A stretch of DNA of 64,000 bases. Origin: Paraconiothyrium sp. Pb-2020 (taxonomy: Eukaryota > Ascomycota > Dothideomycetes > Pleosporales > Didymosphaeriaceae). Both the position numbers and the translations under genes were made by a program. A model generated the notes under the pieces. It saw nothing but the letters and a program-made list of their open reading frames with translations, had not been told where the DNA came from and did no database searches. Positions 46,217 through 58,631 of this stretch are shown piece by piece. Within the stretch, counting starts at the first letter, position 1; every line of letters begins with the position of its first letter. The stretch covers positions 2,232,001-2,296,000 of the forward strand of contig JAJUBI010000003.1 in NCBI GenBank assembly GCA_022419385.1. The letters run 5' to 3'.

Positions 46217-47682
46217 GTCGTTTAAGGCGGAGACTGCGCCGCGAGCAGAGCGCACTGGACGATGCCTATGTCGCTGAAAGCTGGCCGCGAATGTGGCTGT
46301 CGCACTCCGAATCTGATTACCCTGCGTGGACGGTGCAGTCGAGTCGGCGGATGCCACGCATGCCGTGGTTACGTACCCGGCCTACGCTCTGGTCTGGGCG
46401 ATACCAAAAGGGCGCGATTGTGGAGCTGACGGATTTTCGGGCTCTGGACAAATGAGACGTTGAAATGCAGAGGATGGCGAATGCATGGGAAGCATTTTGG
46501 TTTGGCATTTGGATCTTTGCATTGCGCGGACTGTTCCCATTATGATCACGTGTTTGCATACGACGTTTACAAAAGGCGTGGTAGCATTTCTAATGGTATA
46601 GAAATCTTAACAAGACGTCAAAGAAGTCAAAGAGCTCCGATAGGGTACGAGGCGTGAAAGCAATTGCTCAAGGTGATCGATGGCCTTTGAAGGAAGCTAA
46701 AACGGGAAATTCCATTGCGGCGAAAAACATGTGAGGTTCGGCTCGCAGCTGCAGTTGACGGTTTAGGCAAGACTACATTAGTACGTTAAAAGTTGGAGTG
46801 AACTGGAGGACTAGGAGACACGTTTGCAGGCTCTTCGCCTGCTCAAAAGCTAAACATGACGCTTTATGACAAGGCAGCACGTATAGTAGTATGTCAACTC
46901 CTACAATTCTTCTCCCACGCAACATCCCACCAAAAAAGTTTCTTGATGACGTAACTCGCCCCTCCAACCCGCAAACACGCCCGAGATTATTCGTGGCCAT
47001 TATTCAAGACCTCTGCAGCCCCCAACACCGACTTCCGCGGGACAGACACTCATCGGTCTCGAACCTCTTCATCAGTCGATCTGCACGTTCTTGGCTCCGG
47101 TTGTCGGCGGCTATTGTCCCGCCCTACCGCACAACTTTTTCTGCGCGACGCGTGAAGGTGGGCTGGTGGGGAACCTCGTCAACGCCCAACACGCCCAATC
47201 CTTCCCCAGACGGAGCTCCACCCGTTCATAAACACTCAATTGCGCGGCTCACGATTTGCGCACACATCTTCACTTCCTACTGAAATTGTCAGAGGACCGA
47301 TCCGCCCGCGAGAGGCCATTGAGGTGTGTTTTCTCTCCATTTTCTGTGCGATGTGACTTTGCGCGTGAGATCCTGCCTGATGTGCTTGCGTGCTTCTCAT
47401 GTGTGCGCGTCGCTTGCTTGGCTATGGAATCCTGCGGCCGAAGATCCCGAGTGAAGGGACATTTGTCGTGTGTTTCTTAGGATCTTACGGGCGATATATG
47501 AAGCTACGAAGGACTGCTTTCACCACGCCTCACATACACCTCACATTGAGGATTGTGAGCTGGGCTTGATCGGCTTTTGCATTGACAATTGCTGAGCAGC
47601 ACAGAGCATCCAGACTTTCGACACAGCATTCTGCATATAGTACACCCCAGATCACGTCACTGACTCACATCTTCCAGCAGTC
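46217..47682 (+). promoter_or_regulatory. Upstream region of adenylosuccinate lyase
   Basis: About 1.5 kb without a believable gene. A TGACTCA element (47661-47667), the Gcn4/CpcA consensus and core of the yeast Bas1 site, ends 15 bp before the ADE13 ATG and so may lie in the transcribed leader. No other site stands out. Confidence 0.35.
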
Positions 47683-49292
47683 ATGTCTCCGAACGATACA
47701 TACCAAGATCCCCTCAACTCGAGGTACTCCTCGCAGGAGATGAAATACCTCTTCAGCCCGCGTAACCGCTTCAGCACATGGCGGAATCTCTGGATCTGGC
47801 TCGCCGAGTCGGAGAAGGAGCTCGGGCTCGACATTTCCGATGAAGCGATTGCGCAAATGAAGCAACACCAGATCATCCAGGATGAGGAATTCAAGATTGC
47901 GGCGGAAGAGGAGAAGAAGCGGAGACACGACGTTATGGCACATGTGTTTGCGTTTGGAGAGAAGGCGCCGGCCGCGCGGGGGATTATTCACTGGGGAGCT
48001 ACAAGCTGCTACTGCACGGACAATGCGGATCTCATCTTCCTACGGGATGGCTTGGACCTCCTTCTTCCGAAGTTGGCCACGGTCATTGAGAAGCTGTCGA
48101 CATTCGCAAAGGACTACAAGAGCCTACCTTGTCTGGGATATACGCACCTGCAGCCGGCTCAATTGACGACTGTGGGCAAGCGGGCGTGTTTGTGGATTCA
48201 GGACCTGCTGAAGGACTTAAAGAACCTGGAGCGTGCAAGGGATGATCTGAGGTTCCGTGGTGTGAAGGGAACCACTGGCACACAGGTACGTCTCTGCTCT
48301 ACAAGGTAGCATAGTGAGGAGACCAAGATGATAATCGCGGCTCTGAAGTGTCTACTCTGCAGCAACAGGAAATTGACATGGTGATAGGCTTCCTTCCTTC
48401 AAATCTTTGAAGGCGATCACGACAAGGTCGAGAAGCTCGACGAGCTCGTAACTAAGAAGGCAGGCTTCTCCTCCGCCTACATCATCTCAAGCCAAACATA
48501 CACCCGCAAAGTCGATGTTGACGTCCTCAACGCACTTGCATCTTTCGGATCCACCTGCGAGAACATCGGCCAGGCTATCCGCCTGCTAGCTTCCTTCAAG
48601 GAGCTCGAGGAGCCCTTTGAGTCAACACAGATCGGTTCTTCCGCAATGGCCTACAAGCGGAATCCTATGCGTAGCGAGCGCTTGTGCTCACTTGGCCGTA
48701 AGCTGCGGAATTTGAACGCGGATGCAAGCGCGACGTATGCGGCACAGTGGATGGAGCGGACGCTGGATGACAGTAAGCTTTACCTCGTACAGCAACTCTA
48801 AGAAGCGTCAAACTAACCTTTCCAGGCGCAATCAGGCGGATGGCCCTCCCGCAATCCTTCCTCTCCGCCGATGCCTCCCTCATCCTCCTCAACAACATCG
48901 CCTCAGGCCTCGTCGTCTACCCCGCCATGATCCGCAAGCGCGTCGACGCAGAGCTGCCCTTTATGGCCACCGAGAACGTTATCATGGCTCTTGTCAAGAA
49001 GGGCGTTTCTCGACAAGATGCCCACGAGGAGATCCGCGTACTGTCTCACGAGGCCGGCGCGGAGGTCAAGCAGCATGGCAGGGACAACGATCTGATAGAG
49101 AGGATCAAGCGGACAGACTTCTTCAAGCCCATCTTGGGCGAGTTGGATAGCCTGCTGGATCCGAGCACGTTCATCGGACGGAGTCCGCAGCAGGTGGAGT
49201 CGTTCTATGACCGCGAAGTAAAGATTGCGTTGAAGAAGTATGTTGATGCAGGACAGCTGAAGCTTGGAGAAGCGGCAGAGCTGCATGTCTAA
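47683..49292 (+). CDS. ADE13: Adenylosuccinate lyase
   Basis: Cleaves SAICAR to AICAR and adenylosuccinate to AMP plus fumarate in purine synthesis. Exons 47683-48285, 48388-48772 and 48826-49292 give 484 aa, the family length. Visible blocks are the N-terminal DPLNSRYSSQEMKYLFSP, the catalytic His region HDVMAHVFAF and GATSCYCTDN, LGYTHLQPAQ, and the fumarase/aspartase signature GSSAMAYKRNPMRSER with the mobile catalytic loop. The C-terminal helices end LKLGEAAELHV. The introns (102 and 53 nt) are phase-correct. The identification is secure. Confidence 0.97.
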
Positions 49293-49785
49293 AGTATGAG
49301 ACAGGCGTTGTGGGATTGCCTTCGAAACAAAAACCATATGTCTTACTTATGATTAGCTTAATGAATCAGATAACGGTGTTTGCTCATGGAGATACCACGA
49401 TACTGCAAGACCTTGATGCAGACACTCCCTCTGTCAAACATGATTATGTCGCTATCCACCATTGCTTCCATTGTTTCCATTGCAACATCACACTAGAACA
49501 GCCGAAGATCTCAAAGCCTCGGTACCCTCGCTCAATGGCGAGCACTCCAGCTCGTTCATCCCCTCTCAGAATGACAGCCATCAAGCGCAAAGCTAAAGCT
49601 CCCAACCCTGTGAATGATGCTGGTGACGCCAACCACCGCCGTTCCACTCCACCAAATGGCTCGCCAACCGAGCAAGACAGCTTTCACTAAGGCGAACCAA
49701 GCGGAACACGAAGTAAACAATGCGTTCAATCCTCACTCTCGGTCTCCATATCTGACGAAGAAATAGACACGTCTCTTACGCAGAC
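49293..49785. other. Short intergenic region
   Basis: ADE13 3' flank and upstream DNA of the next ORF. A basic, low-complexity ORF starts at 49534 (MASTPARSSPLRMTAIKRKA) and might be an upstream exon of the next gene, but no splice path in phase was found. Confidence 0.4.
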
Positions 49786-50160
49786 ATGGTAGACAACGAA
49801 AACCCCTTCGACGCCTCGGACTACGAGAACAGCCCTAAGAAGAAGAAGACCCAGCGCAATGGCAGGCCAAGGGCTAGTACACCCAAACGCACCAAGGCAT
49901 TGGCTTCCATTGCTCGACGCCGACGCACATCACCATCACCAGCCACTCCCAACGACGAGACTCTTCATGCCAATCGAGATCACATTCGCGGATTTTGTAC
50001 CCCAGGCGGATCTGACAGTGACATTGAGGCCACGGATGCCGAAAGCGACGCAACTTCTGATGTCAGTGGTGAAGCGATGGGTCATGTATCCAACGCGCAC
50101 GCGCTTGGGGTTGCGGGAAAATGGTCAAGACAGTCCAGTCTTCTGGATAGGGATACATAA
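49786..50160 (+). CDS. Small charged protein of unknown function
   Basis: Intronless ORF of 124 aa starting MVDNENPFDASDYENSPKKK. A basic segment with RASTPKRTKALASIARRRR could act in DNA binding or nuclear localisation. It is followed by an acidic, Ser/Asp-rich stretch (GSDSDIEATDAESDATSD). There is no hydrophobic core, so it is probably disordered. It could be the 3' exon of a longer gene that begins near 49534. I do not recognise it. Amino-acid composition favours a real nuclear protein, but the evidence is thin. Confidence 0.45.
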   Translation: MVDNENPFDASDYENSPKKKKTQRNGRPRASTPKRTKALASIARRRRTSPSPATPNDETLHANRDHIRGFCTPGGSDSDIEATDAESDATSDVSGEAMGHVSNAHALGVAGKWSRQSSLLDRDT

Positions 50161-51442
50161 ACTTGCTAACGGAGGCACCAATCTGCAGTGGTCTCTAGTC
50201 TGCAAAGACGAAGGAAGCTAGTGATTCTGTTGAGTCACAAATTGTTGAAGATGGATCTGCACGAGACTGACTGTCTCCTCATAGATCGAGTATGGCTGAA
50301 AGCTTGCTGTAAGATTTGGGTTTGGTAGTTTCGAGACGATATCTTTACGTTACAGTCTTATGATCTTGCGGTCCTTGAGATGAATGTTAGCATTGCGTTT
50401 AGATTATGTTGCTTCAAATTCCCTCGGAAGACATGTCACTCTCTGTGATTGCAGCGGAGAAGATCCGCGTTGAGATTGGAAGTTTCCAACTTGAGTCTCT
50501 GTCCACGGCAGGGTAGAGACTGAATTATCATTAGCTCTTCGATTAGTACACTTGAATACATTGAAGTTGGTTTACATCAGAGGCGTACTGATGCCCACAC
50601 AGATCATGGCGTATTACGCGTACATGCTGCATTCTCGTGCTGTTGAATCATTGAAATATATGAGGCTCCTTCAAAGTGCGAGGGGCTGATGGGGGGTGAG
50701 CCTAGTGATATCTCGAACAGCACCACAGGTAAGCAAAACAACTACAGAACCAAACGACACGACACCAACCTCGACGACGACTGACACTGGCGCTCTGCCC
50801 AAACATGACTTTGTTCGATGTGATCGGGACTTCAATCGTACGTGCTTCTTATCTCTATGGCTACTTGGAGGGCGACTAGTATTGAGGTATGCACTTCCAC
50901 TTTGGTCATCCATGGATGTTGCGATGCCACGCTCAAGTTGGCCTTTTAACTATGTAAAGAAATAGTCGTGACTAAGGCTCGATCATCTCAAATGAAGCTC
51001 GAACGAGTAACTACAACGGCGAATCATTGCAAGGTAAGTACTGGACAGTATCGAGTGCACCCCAAAACTGACATTGGGAAAGCAAGGTTTACTGAACTTG
51101 ACCTCAAAATTTCAAAGTAGTATACTATGCTAATCGTTGAGACGCCATGCCGATGCGACATCATACGATGTGTATTCCCGCAACACCTCACATAGAGCTC
51201 GTCTATTTCATATGCTACATGAGTCGCATAAGATAGAGTCTCGCATAGTGAAGTTTACGTGCGAGCTTCAATCCGTTGAGGTTAAGTAAGCCCCTGACAT
51301 GCTCCACTTACCAAACCTTGGCTGTTCCATGGAATGTTCCATTCCAAGAAAACAGTAGTAGTTCATGTAGTGCCAATCTTGGATTCGAGCCAGCATTGAT
51401 AGAAGCAAAAGATACCGTAGAAGAGGCCGTATTGCAAGAATG
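50161..51442. other. Intergenic region
   Basis: About 1.3 kb, AT-rich in parts, between the 3' ends of convergent genes. One ORF at 50696-50965 is Thr-rich and unremarkable. Nothing else was recognised. Confidence 0.5.
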
Positions 51443-53095
51443 TCAATTCACATCATCGTGGTCCAAGCCATCGGCATCATCGGTAGCAGTGTGGTCTCCA
51501 ATCGAAGCGTCCTCAGCGTCGAAGAACTCATCATCGTCATCCGCATCGTGGTCGTATTTGTTCTCGTGGTCGTGGTTCTCCTTGCCGCTGGTTGTATTCT
51601 TCATGCCTCCGGTTGCCTGGGTCTTGATGGACATGGCTGCGAGGCGAGGAGTAGGGACAACACCATCTGTTTCGATTAGTATACGCCTCCGGAGGATAAT
51701 CGGCCTGAAGTGACTCACTGTCCTTGGTGACACGAGGGCCACGTCGAGTACGTCGGCTGCCCTTGGTAATACCAAGTGCCTTCTTCTCCTCACGATATCT
51801 GCTAAGAATATCACGGCGCACAGAAGAGGGTCCCATCCAAGAGTAATACCTATCGATGGTGAGCTTGGCAACTCATACGTGCGTACGCAATCTTACCAAG
51901 AAGCGCGACCGTGGCCGAAGCGACAGTCAATGTCCCAACATCCCTTAAACGGGGAGTTCTTCTCAAGGAAAGCTTGACGCGTCTGAGCGTCGACATGCTC
52001 AATCTGGCTGCGTTCCATGCAGTCCAGGCAAAGTCCGTCGAACGCAAACTTCGCCTTACGAATAGCGATGTTGACAGAGTTTTTGAAATCATGCGCGCAG
52101 GCACCGGACTCGCAACTACCGCTGTTAGGAGTGAACTCGAACTTTTCGAGCTCATCAATGATTTCTGCGAGCGGATACTTCTGCACGGCGCGGTCGATAG
52201 GCCAGCAGTCGAGTGCCCTCAAAGCGTCAACGTAGTCGAATGCGGTGTCCTTGCGGCAAGAGCAAGTGGCCTGGTGAAGCTTGTCGAGAGCGAAGTTGAG
52301 TTCCTTGTCAAGTATGGATTGGATGTGGGCTCGAGCGGTAGTAAGAGGCCCTGGCATCATTTAGTCAATTCCTCATTGCGCAGCTCATGTTCCTAAGTCT
52401 TACCGTCAAGAATGCGCGCATCCTGGTTGAGTCCATGAAAGCTGGACGGGTTGATTGTGAATATGTTGCCATTGGTGTGATACGCGAGGTACTTGGTCAG
52501 TTTCATGAAACCCTCGGCATGATTGAAGACGTTGCAAGGGAAGGCGAGGCAACAAGCAATAAAAGGTGTGAGGCCGCCGTTGCTGAGCGCAATCTGGTAG
52601 CACTCTAGGAACCACGGCTTTATCTTGTCGATATGGTGAGGAGCAAAGCCAAATTGCTCCCCAACGCCGATAGCAACCCAAGCGCGCTCAATGTGAGTCG
52701 CCTTGAGGTTGTTGGGGAGCGTATGAGCACCATTGTGAAGAGCGCGAAGCCAAATTTCGAGAGCGTAGCCAAAGCCATTGCCCTTGTTTTCGAACGTGAC
52801 ATTGGCCTGGTGCGCATTAGCACGATGGCTCATGCATGATTGCAAATACTGCACATACCAAGTTAGGACGACTTCCCAAGATCGACTGGAAGAACGCTGA
52901 ATGGTGTTGAAGCACCGCCCTCAAGACGCGGAACTGCACCATCCTCGTGCGCTTCGGCGCGGCATTAGTGGACTTCTCTGCGAGCGGTTTGGCAGCTGGT
53001 GTGAGCTGAATGACGAAGTCACTGTCGGCAACAACAGTGATCTGCAGTGAGCCGCCGGCGACGGGGGTCGCGGGTGCACATGTAGAGACGTCCAT
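51443..53095 (-). CDS. BTB/POZ-like protein with Cys-containing central region
   Basis: Five exons (53095-52859, 52806-52404, 52350-51897, 51849-51719, 51666-51443) join in phase to 482 aa. The N-terminal 150 residues have a BTB-like pattern: LQITVVADSDFVIQL, MVQFRVLRAVLQHHSAFFQ, ANVTFENKGNGFGYALEIWL and an RALHNGAHTLP turn. The middle holds helices and several cysteines (QATCSCRKDTAF, CESGACAHDF, GLCLDCMERS, GCWDIDCRFGHGRASWYYSW) that might bind zinc. The C-terminus is very acidic and His-rich (DHDADDDDEFFDAEDASIGD). It is probably a nuclear or adaptor protein. The gene structure is firm; the domain call is moderate. Confidence 0.8.
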
Positions 53096-53710
53096 GGCTG
53101 TCGCTAAGTCCGGGTTGTTTTGTGTGGGCGGCAAAGGAGCGCACTGGTGTCGTCGTGGAGGTGAGGTGGTACAAACGGAAGATAAGAAGGCGACGAGCGC
53201 ACGAGGAAGGCGCACCACGTAAAGATGACAAAGCGGGAGATGCCGTGATTTGGGGAGAGCGCAGTGAAGGTGAAGATGAAGGAATACCTAGTCCCCTTTC
53301 ATTGATACATCTCACCTACGTGTGATCTCAGTTGACTCGGCCCGTTGCCACCATAATACGTATAGCTCTTTCATCGGCGAAGCTTGAACTGGAAAAAATA
53401 CGAGAAACGGAACGAACGCAAAAGGAGTGAGCTTGAGGTTCTGCAGTACTGATAGTAGTGTCTGACGGATGTAATATCCAGTCCTCAGGACTAAGCACTC
53501 AAGGCACTCGGGGTATAACTGCATGAAATCATAGAACGAACCTGACCCAGCCTCCGGAAGGTCCCCACAACGCCAGTCGATGCCCGACCTATGTACCACC
53601 ACCAAAGCCTGGTTCCTGTTACACCTGGTCCTATACCTACCCATCCAACTGGTATCATCACTTAGAGAAACTCGCCCTGACCGTCATTCCCTTCTTCCCA
53701 AGCCGTTCTA
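53096..53710. other. Intergenic region between minus-strand genes
   Basis: Promoter side of the BTB-like gene and 3' flank of the serine-rich gene. A minus-strand ORF (53312-53644) has no recognisable features. Nothing else was seen. Confidence 0.5.
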
Positions 53711-55089
53711 TCATATCACTTTGCTTCTTCCCTTATCAATGTGCTCCACTGAGACAGGACTCGCTGGAACATCTGCCTCATCTCCCGCAACGCTGTCCTC
53801 ACCTGCATCTTGCCAATCTGAACTTCGTCGACTCATTTTGGCCGGTCCGGCCGTCTCCCGGGGGCTAGCAAGAGGGCTTGCAGGGTTTGGACCAATGCTG
53901 CCGTTGATACTATCCGTCCGGCCATGGCCTAACAGTCCGCTGCGAACGCTCATCCCATCCGTGTTCTGCTTGTTTGCATAATAGCTGTTGCGTTCGCTGG
54001 GCAAAGCAGGTGCCGCAACCCCTGAAGATGAATAAACGCTTGCGCGTTCTGCGTTGGCGAAGCCACTAACACCACCAGGTCTGCTGGCTGGGCTGTAGAT
54101 GGTGTCGGCTGCGCCGGACAGGACACTTAAGGGAAGCGATTCGCGACTTCCACCCCATACCGAGGATGGTGCCAGGGCGCGGACCGAAGCATTTGTGTCA
54201 AGTGAGTTTCGACGTCGGCGCTTGGAAGAGGATGCTAGCGTCAGGATAGACGCATTATCTGTCAAAATGTTGTTTGCGGTCGCAGCCTGGTAAGAGTGCG
54301 GCTGTGGCTGTTGCGGGTTCAGATGGGGAGGAATAGCTGATGGCGGTGGCGAGGTTGGAAACTGGTGTGAGAATTGCACAGGCGGTCCATTCGCAGGCTG
54401 CGCATTCTGCGCATTGCTCCCTCCCAATGCATTTGAAGGAGCGGTCGATTGTATAGTCGTCAAAGTAGTGGTGAGGGAACGCTCCGAGTGGTTTGGCGAC
54501 GAAAAAGTGCTGTTGTTGCCTAGATTGCTGAAGCCTGTATCTGCCTTGGACCTTCCTGAGTGAACCGTCTCGGGGTTCGTGGCTACGGTCGGTGCAGTAG
54601 ACTTGTTGCTCTTCGCGAGCGCGCGATGTTGGTTGGCGTCGTTGCTCTCCTCCACGGACGTGAAGCTCTCGGCCGAGCGTGGGGTGACTGGGCTGGAGAA
54701 GGAGAGGCGATTGCCATTCGCGTTGCTGTTGCTGGTGCCGTTGCCATTGCTGTTGCCGTTGACGTGGCCTGACTCTGGGTATGGGTTGTTCTTTGCTGCT
54801 GCCTTCTTCGACTTGGACGGTGTGCTGCCCGAACTCTTCTTACTGGAGGCGCTGGGCGAGTCGGACGAGGATTTGAGGTTGGCGAGGCGCTTCATGAAGC
54901 CCGCGAAGGGACGCTTGCGCGCTTGTCGATCTTTTGTCAGATATGTTAGCCCCATAACAGTGCAGATGCGGCGATGATCGAAGGGGGAGATAGTCAGTAC
55001 GGAAGGGCTGTTGACATGGCAATGACTGTGCTCGAATTCAGGCTACTCGACGTACCATGAGGCCTCGACGCTGGTTCCGCGGTGGCCAT
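53711..55089 (-). CDS. Serine/asparagine-rich protein of unknown function
   Basis: Exon 1 (55089-55056) encodes MATAEPASRPH. An intron of 134 nt leads to 54921-53711, giving ARKRPFAGFMKRLANLKSSS and 414 aa in all. The basic amphipathic segment RKRPFAGFMKRLANLK is the only part that looks conserved or membrane/protein-binding. The rest is Ser/Asn/Pro-rich with poly-Asn-Gly stretches and a KRRRRNSLDT site that fits AGC-kinase phosphorylation. No fold or catalytic motif is visible. A start at an internal ATG without exon 1 is possible. The gene lies head to head with MLH3, 489 bp apart. Confidence 0.75.
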
Positions 55090-55578
55090 CCCGATGGGTA
55101 ATTATTCGCAGGCTGGGCCGCCTCCACGTGTAATCAAGTTGGGCAATGACGAGGCGACGAGGGGCTGGTAGAGAGAGTGGCGCAACAGAAGAAGGGCCGA
55201 TGCACTTCAGCTGCAGGAATCTGAATGTAGTCTAAGGATGACACCTTGGGCGCGAGGTTGCTGCGATGTCCCCGAGGGTGCGCGGGTGTGCTTGCAGAGC
55301 GTTTGGGGTTGAGGCTTGGGATTCACTGGATTGCGGAGGCGGCGGTCGACTATTCCAGATGCGTTGGGTCCAGGGTCCTTCGAAGCGCGGGCCGCGCCTT
55401 CGCTTGAGCGACGAAGCTTGGAGTCTATAGCTCTCCACTCACTGCATGCACGAGCGATCGTTGCGCCTTGCTTATATCTTAATACTGGGAACAAGACCTA
55501 TCCAAGTGTCTGCCACGTTTCGCACAGCTACATGCGCCACATGGCCGTTTCTGGCTCAAGATTCCAGCTCGGAGGGGG
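55090..55578. promoter_or_regulatory. Shared divergent promoter, serine-rich gene and MLH3
   Basis: 489 bp between two start codons on opposite strands. It must contain both promoters; no clear TATA or CCAAT box is visible. Confidence 0.45.
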
Positions 55579-58500
55579 ATGAGCTCTATGGACCGCCACG
55601 CGTTGGACGACGCTTCGGGGGGAACGCCTTGCATGGCTGCGCGCCAGAGTGCCATTCTGCCGCTGCCAGAGGAGGTGGTCGCTCAGATCAAATCATCAAC
55701 CGCTATTGTTTCTCTGAGTGGCGTCGTATTGGAACTATTGAGGAACGCTCTGGACGCAAAAGCTTCCAAAGTAGAGGTAACAGTGGACTTTGTCCGTGGC
55801 GGATGCTTGGTCGAGGACAATGGTCTCGGCATTGCCCCCTCCGAGTTTCGAGAGGAGGGGGGTTTGGGCAAGTTGTACTGTACGTCTGCTTGCTGCTTCA
55901 CTGAATCAAACATATACTGACCCACTACCCAGGTACCTCCAAATATCTCTCTGAGGACGAATGCCTCGGCCGCAACGGCACCTTTCTCGCTTCCCTTGGC
56001 GCCATGTCCCTTCTGACCATTGTATCTCGTCACCACGAGTATCGATCGCACAACTCATTGTCGCTGCATCATTCTAGAGTCATCGATCGGCAGCTACCAG
56101 CTTCGTCAGTACACGAGCTTCACGGAAAACATGGCACCCGCGTGACAGTGCGCAATCTATTCGGGAACCTCCCTGTGAGGGTCAAGCAGAGAGGTCTTGC
56201 GGCAGAACAGAAGGCAGAATACGATCGTTTGTGGGAGATACTGAAACGGGAAATTACTGGATTTATGCTCAGCTGGCGCAAGCCCATTGCTCTGAGGGTC
56301 CGAGATGCGGACGGTAAAACGTCCCTCAGCCTCTCTAGTGCAGGACAGAGTAAGCACGATGCAAGGAGACGCTCTTCTCAGCTTCATTCTCTGCTCAATG
56401 TCCTTACGCAAGCGAGCTATATCCATCACGACGAATGGACCTCATGGGTTCCTGTATCTGCGTCCACTTCTTCTATCTGTGTAGAAGGCGCTATTTCGCT
56501 CGATCCTGCGCCTAGTAAACATGTCCAATTCATCTCACTCGGTGTTATACCATCGAGTGCCGATACCGGGCGCAATGAACTTTATGACGAGGTCAACCGC
56601 TTATTCGCCTTGTCCAGCTTTGGCATCGTCGAACACGGCTTAGATATGGACGAGGATGAGAAAATCCAAAGACGAGACGACAATCGCTTGAAGCAAGACA
56701 GGTACACAAATAAGCAACTGAAAGCCCGAAAAGGCGTTGACCGATACCCGATGTTCCATTTTCGCATGTCCTGTACACAAGAGAACCATTCAAACCGACC
56801 CGACACTCTTTTCAGCGAAGATGAAGCGAATCTTGGTATCGTCATGGAGGTTATGAAGGCTATGATCACTGAGTGGCTAGCGGTCCATCACTTTCAACCT
56901 CGCAAAGCTTCGTTAAGGCATGCCCATCGATCAAGCTCGGCCACATCTTCCAAGAAAATCGAGCACGAGGAGACTGCATCGTCAAGTCAACAAACACGCC
57001 CAGCCGGGCATGTCTCCCGACCTAGTAATGGATCAACTTCACCAACGTCTAACTTAGCAGAGACAGACAGCCGCAAGAGGAAACGGTCACACGGCCCTTT
57101 CAACAAGCAGAACGAGGAACGAGATCATCATCTAGTTTTCCGTGAATGGTCTCGCATCAAGAGCGGTAACGCTACTCATTTGGACAGTTTAGGTACAAAG
57201 AGAGACGTTCGGACGCCACAACAGGTGACCTCGAAAGTTCAAATCCCTACCACCCCATACTTTGCCAAATTCAATGTAACCTCAGTTCCTGCGGGGTCCC
57301 CAGATGGCGTTACAGGGCCTGTACTCTCAGCAACAGAAGTTCGCCGTGTAGGCGAGGACAAACACGACGAAGCGGTCCCCTGGACAGATCCGATAACCAA
57401 GCAAGCATACTTCTTGAACGCTCGTACGGGCTGCGTGCTCCCACGCCCTTCGGCTAGGCCTCGGACGGACAGCTCTCTGCATTTCCGCGGAAGCACACTT
57501 AGTGACTTTAGTAAGTCACTACGCCTACGTCCGACGTCGACCACACCAGATATCGAGTCAAAAACTTGGCTCAATGAGTTGCTGAGGACGTGGGACAATC
57601 CAGTTTTCAAGCCTTCTCAAACAAAGATTCAACAGGCTCCCCTACACAAGGATGGACACGGACATGACTGCAATCATGGCAATTACTTCGGCAGTTGGAG
57701 TCGCAACGACAGAGTTCTCCATGCATTGTCGACGTCTAATGCTAGTAAGCTATCTAGGCCTGGCCTGGAGAATGCTGAAGTCGTGGCTCAGCTTGATAGA
57801 AAGTTTATTCTCATCAAGATGGGGTCATGTAAAAGTAACTCCGAAGTGTTGGGGGCCAGTGGACATGTATTGGTTCTAATTGACCAACACGCGGCGGATG
57901 AACGCATGCGTGTTGAAACCTTGCTCGCAGAGCTGTGTACGCCATTGCCGAAGGGCGCTCAGAGCTACCGTACCAAATTGGGCTATGAGTCGCACATAAC
58001 TTGTTCTATTCTGGGTAAGCCGATCCAGTTTGCGCTGTCTGCTACAGAAGAGGGACAATTCAAGAAACATGCTGCAAGATTCGCAACTTGGGGTATCTTG
58101 TACGATTTGGAAACCTCAACAACTTCGTCGATGAAGGGCCAATCGACCCTCTCCGTGATAGCCTTGCCACCAGTTATATCCGAGCGATGCAAAGCAGATC
58201 CGCAAGTTCTTATCGCCTTTCTCCGCACCGCTGTTTGGAAATACGCAGATGCTGTCCACCTTCCTCTCCCTGCAGACCAGTGGGAGGGACGAGAAGGATC
58301 TTCCGGCGACCGACGAGCATGGGTCAGACGTATCGCTAGCTGTCCGGAGGGTCTGATCGATCTGATCAATTCGCGCGCCTGCCGGTCGGCCGTTATGTTC
58401 AATGATGAGCTCAGCATGAAACAATGCAGGGAACTGGTGCGGAAGCTATGCAACTGCGTGTTTCCATTCATGTGCGCCCATGGTCGGCCGAGTATGGTCC

Positions 58501-58631
58501 CTCTGGTGGACATGGCTTCGGCACTGGGCTCAGGCAGCGCGACAGACCCCAAAGGCGGTGATGACTTTGTAACGACTTGGAAGCGACGACAGAACAAGTG
58601 GGATACACAAACACACTTTTTGCATACGTGA
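55579..58631 (+). CDS. MLH3: DNA mismatch repair protein MLH3
   Basis: MutL homologue that pairs with Mlh1, with roles in meiotic crossover resolution and minor mismatch repair. Exons 55579-55879 and 55933-58631 give 999 aa. The N-terminal GHKL ATPase shows QIKSSTAIVSLSGVVLELL, then RNALDAK, VEDNGLGI (the DNGxG motif) and HGTRVTVRNLFGNLPVR. The middle 350 residues are a variable linker. The C-terminal endonuclease domain has the metal-binding DQHAADERMRVE (DQHA-x2-E-x4-E), then SRACRSAVMFND and CAHGRPSMVPL. Motif III is divergent: GRNGTFLASL stands where GFRGEALASI is usual. Of three possible ATGs (55579, 55588, 55633) the first is taken; the usual family start is close to the third. Confidence 0.93.
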
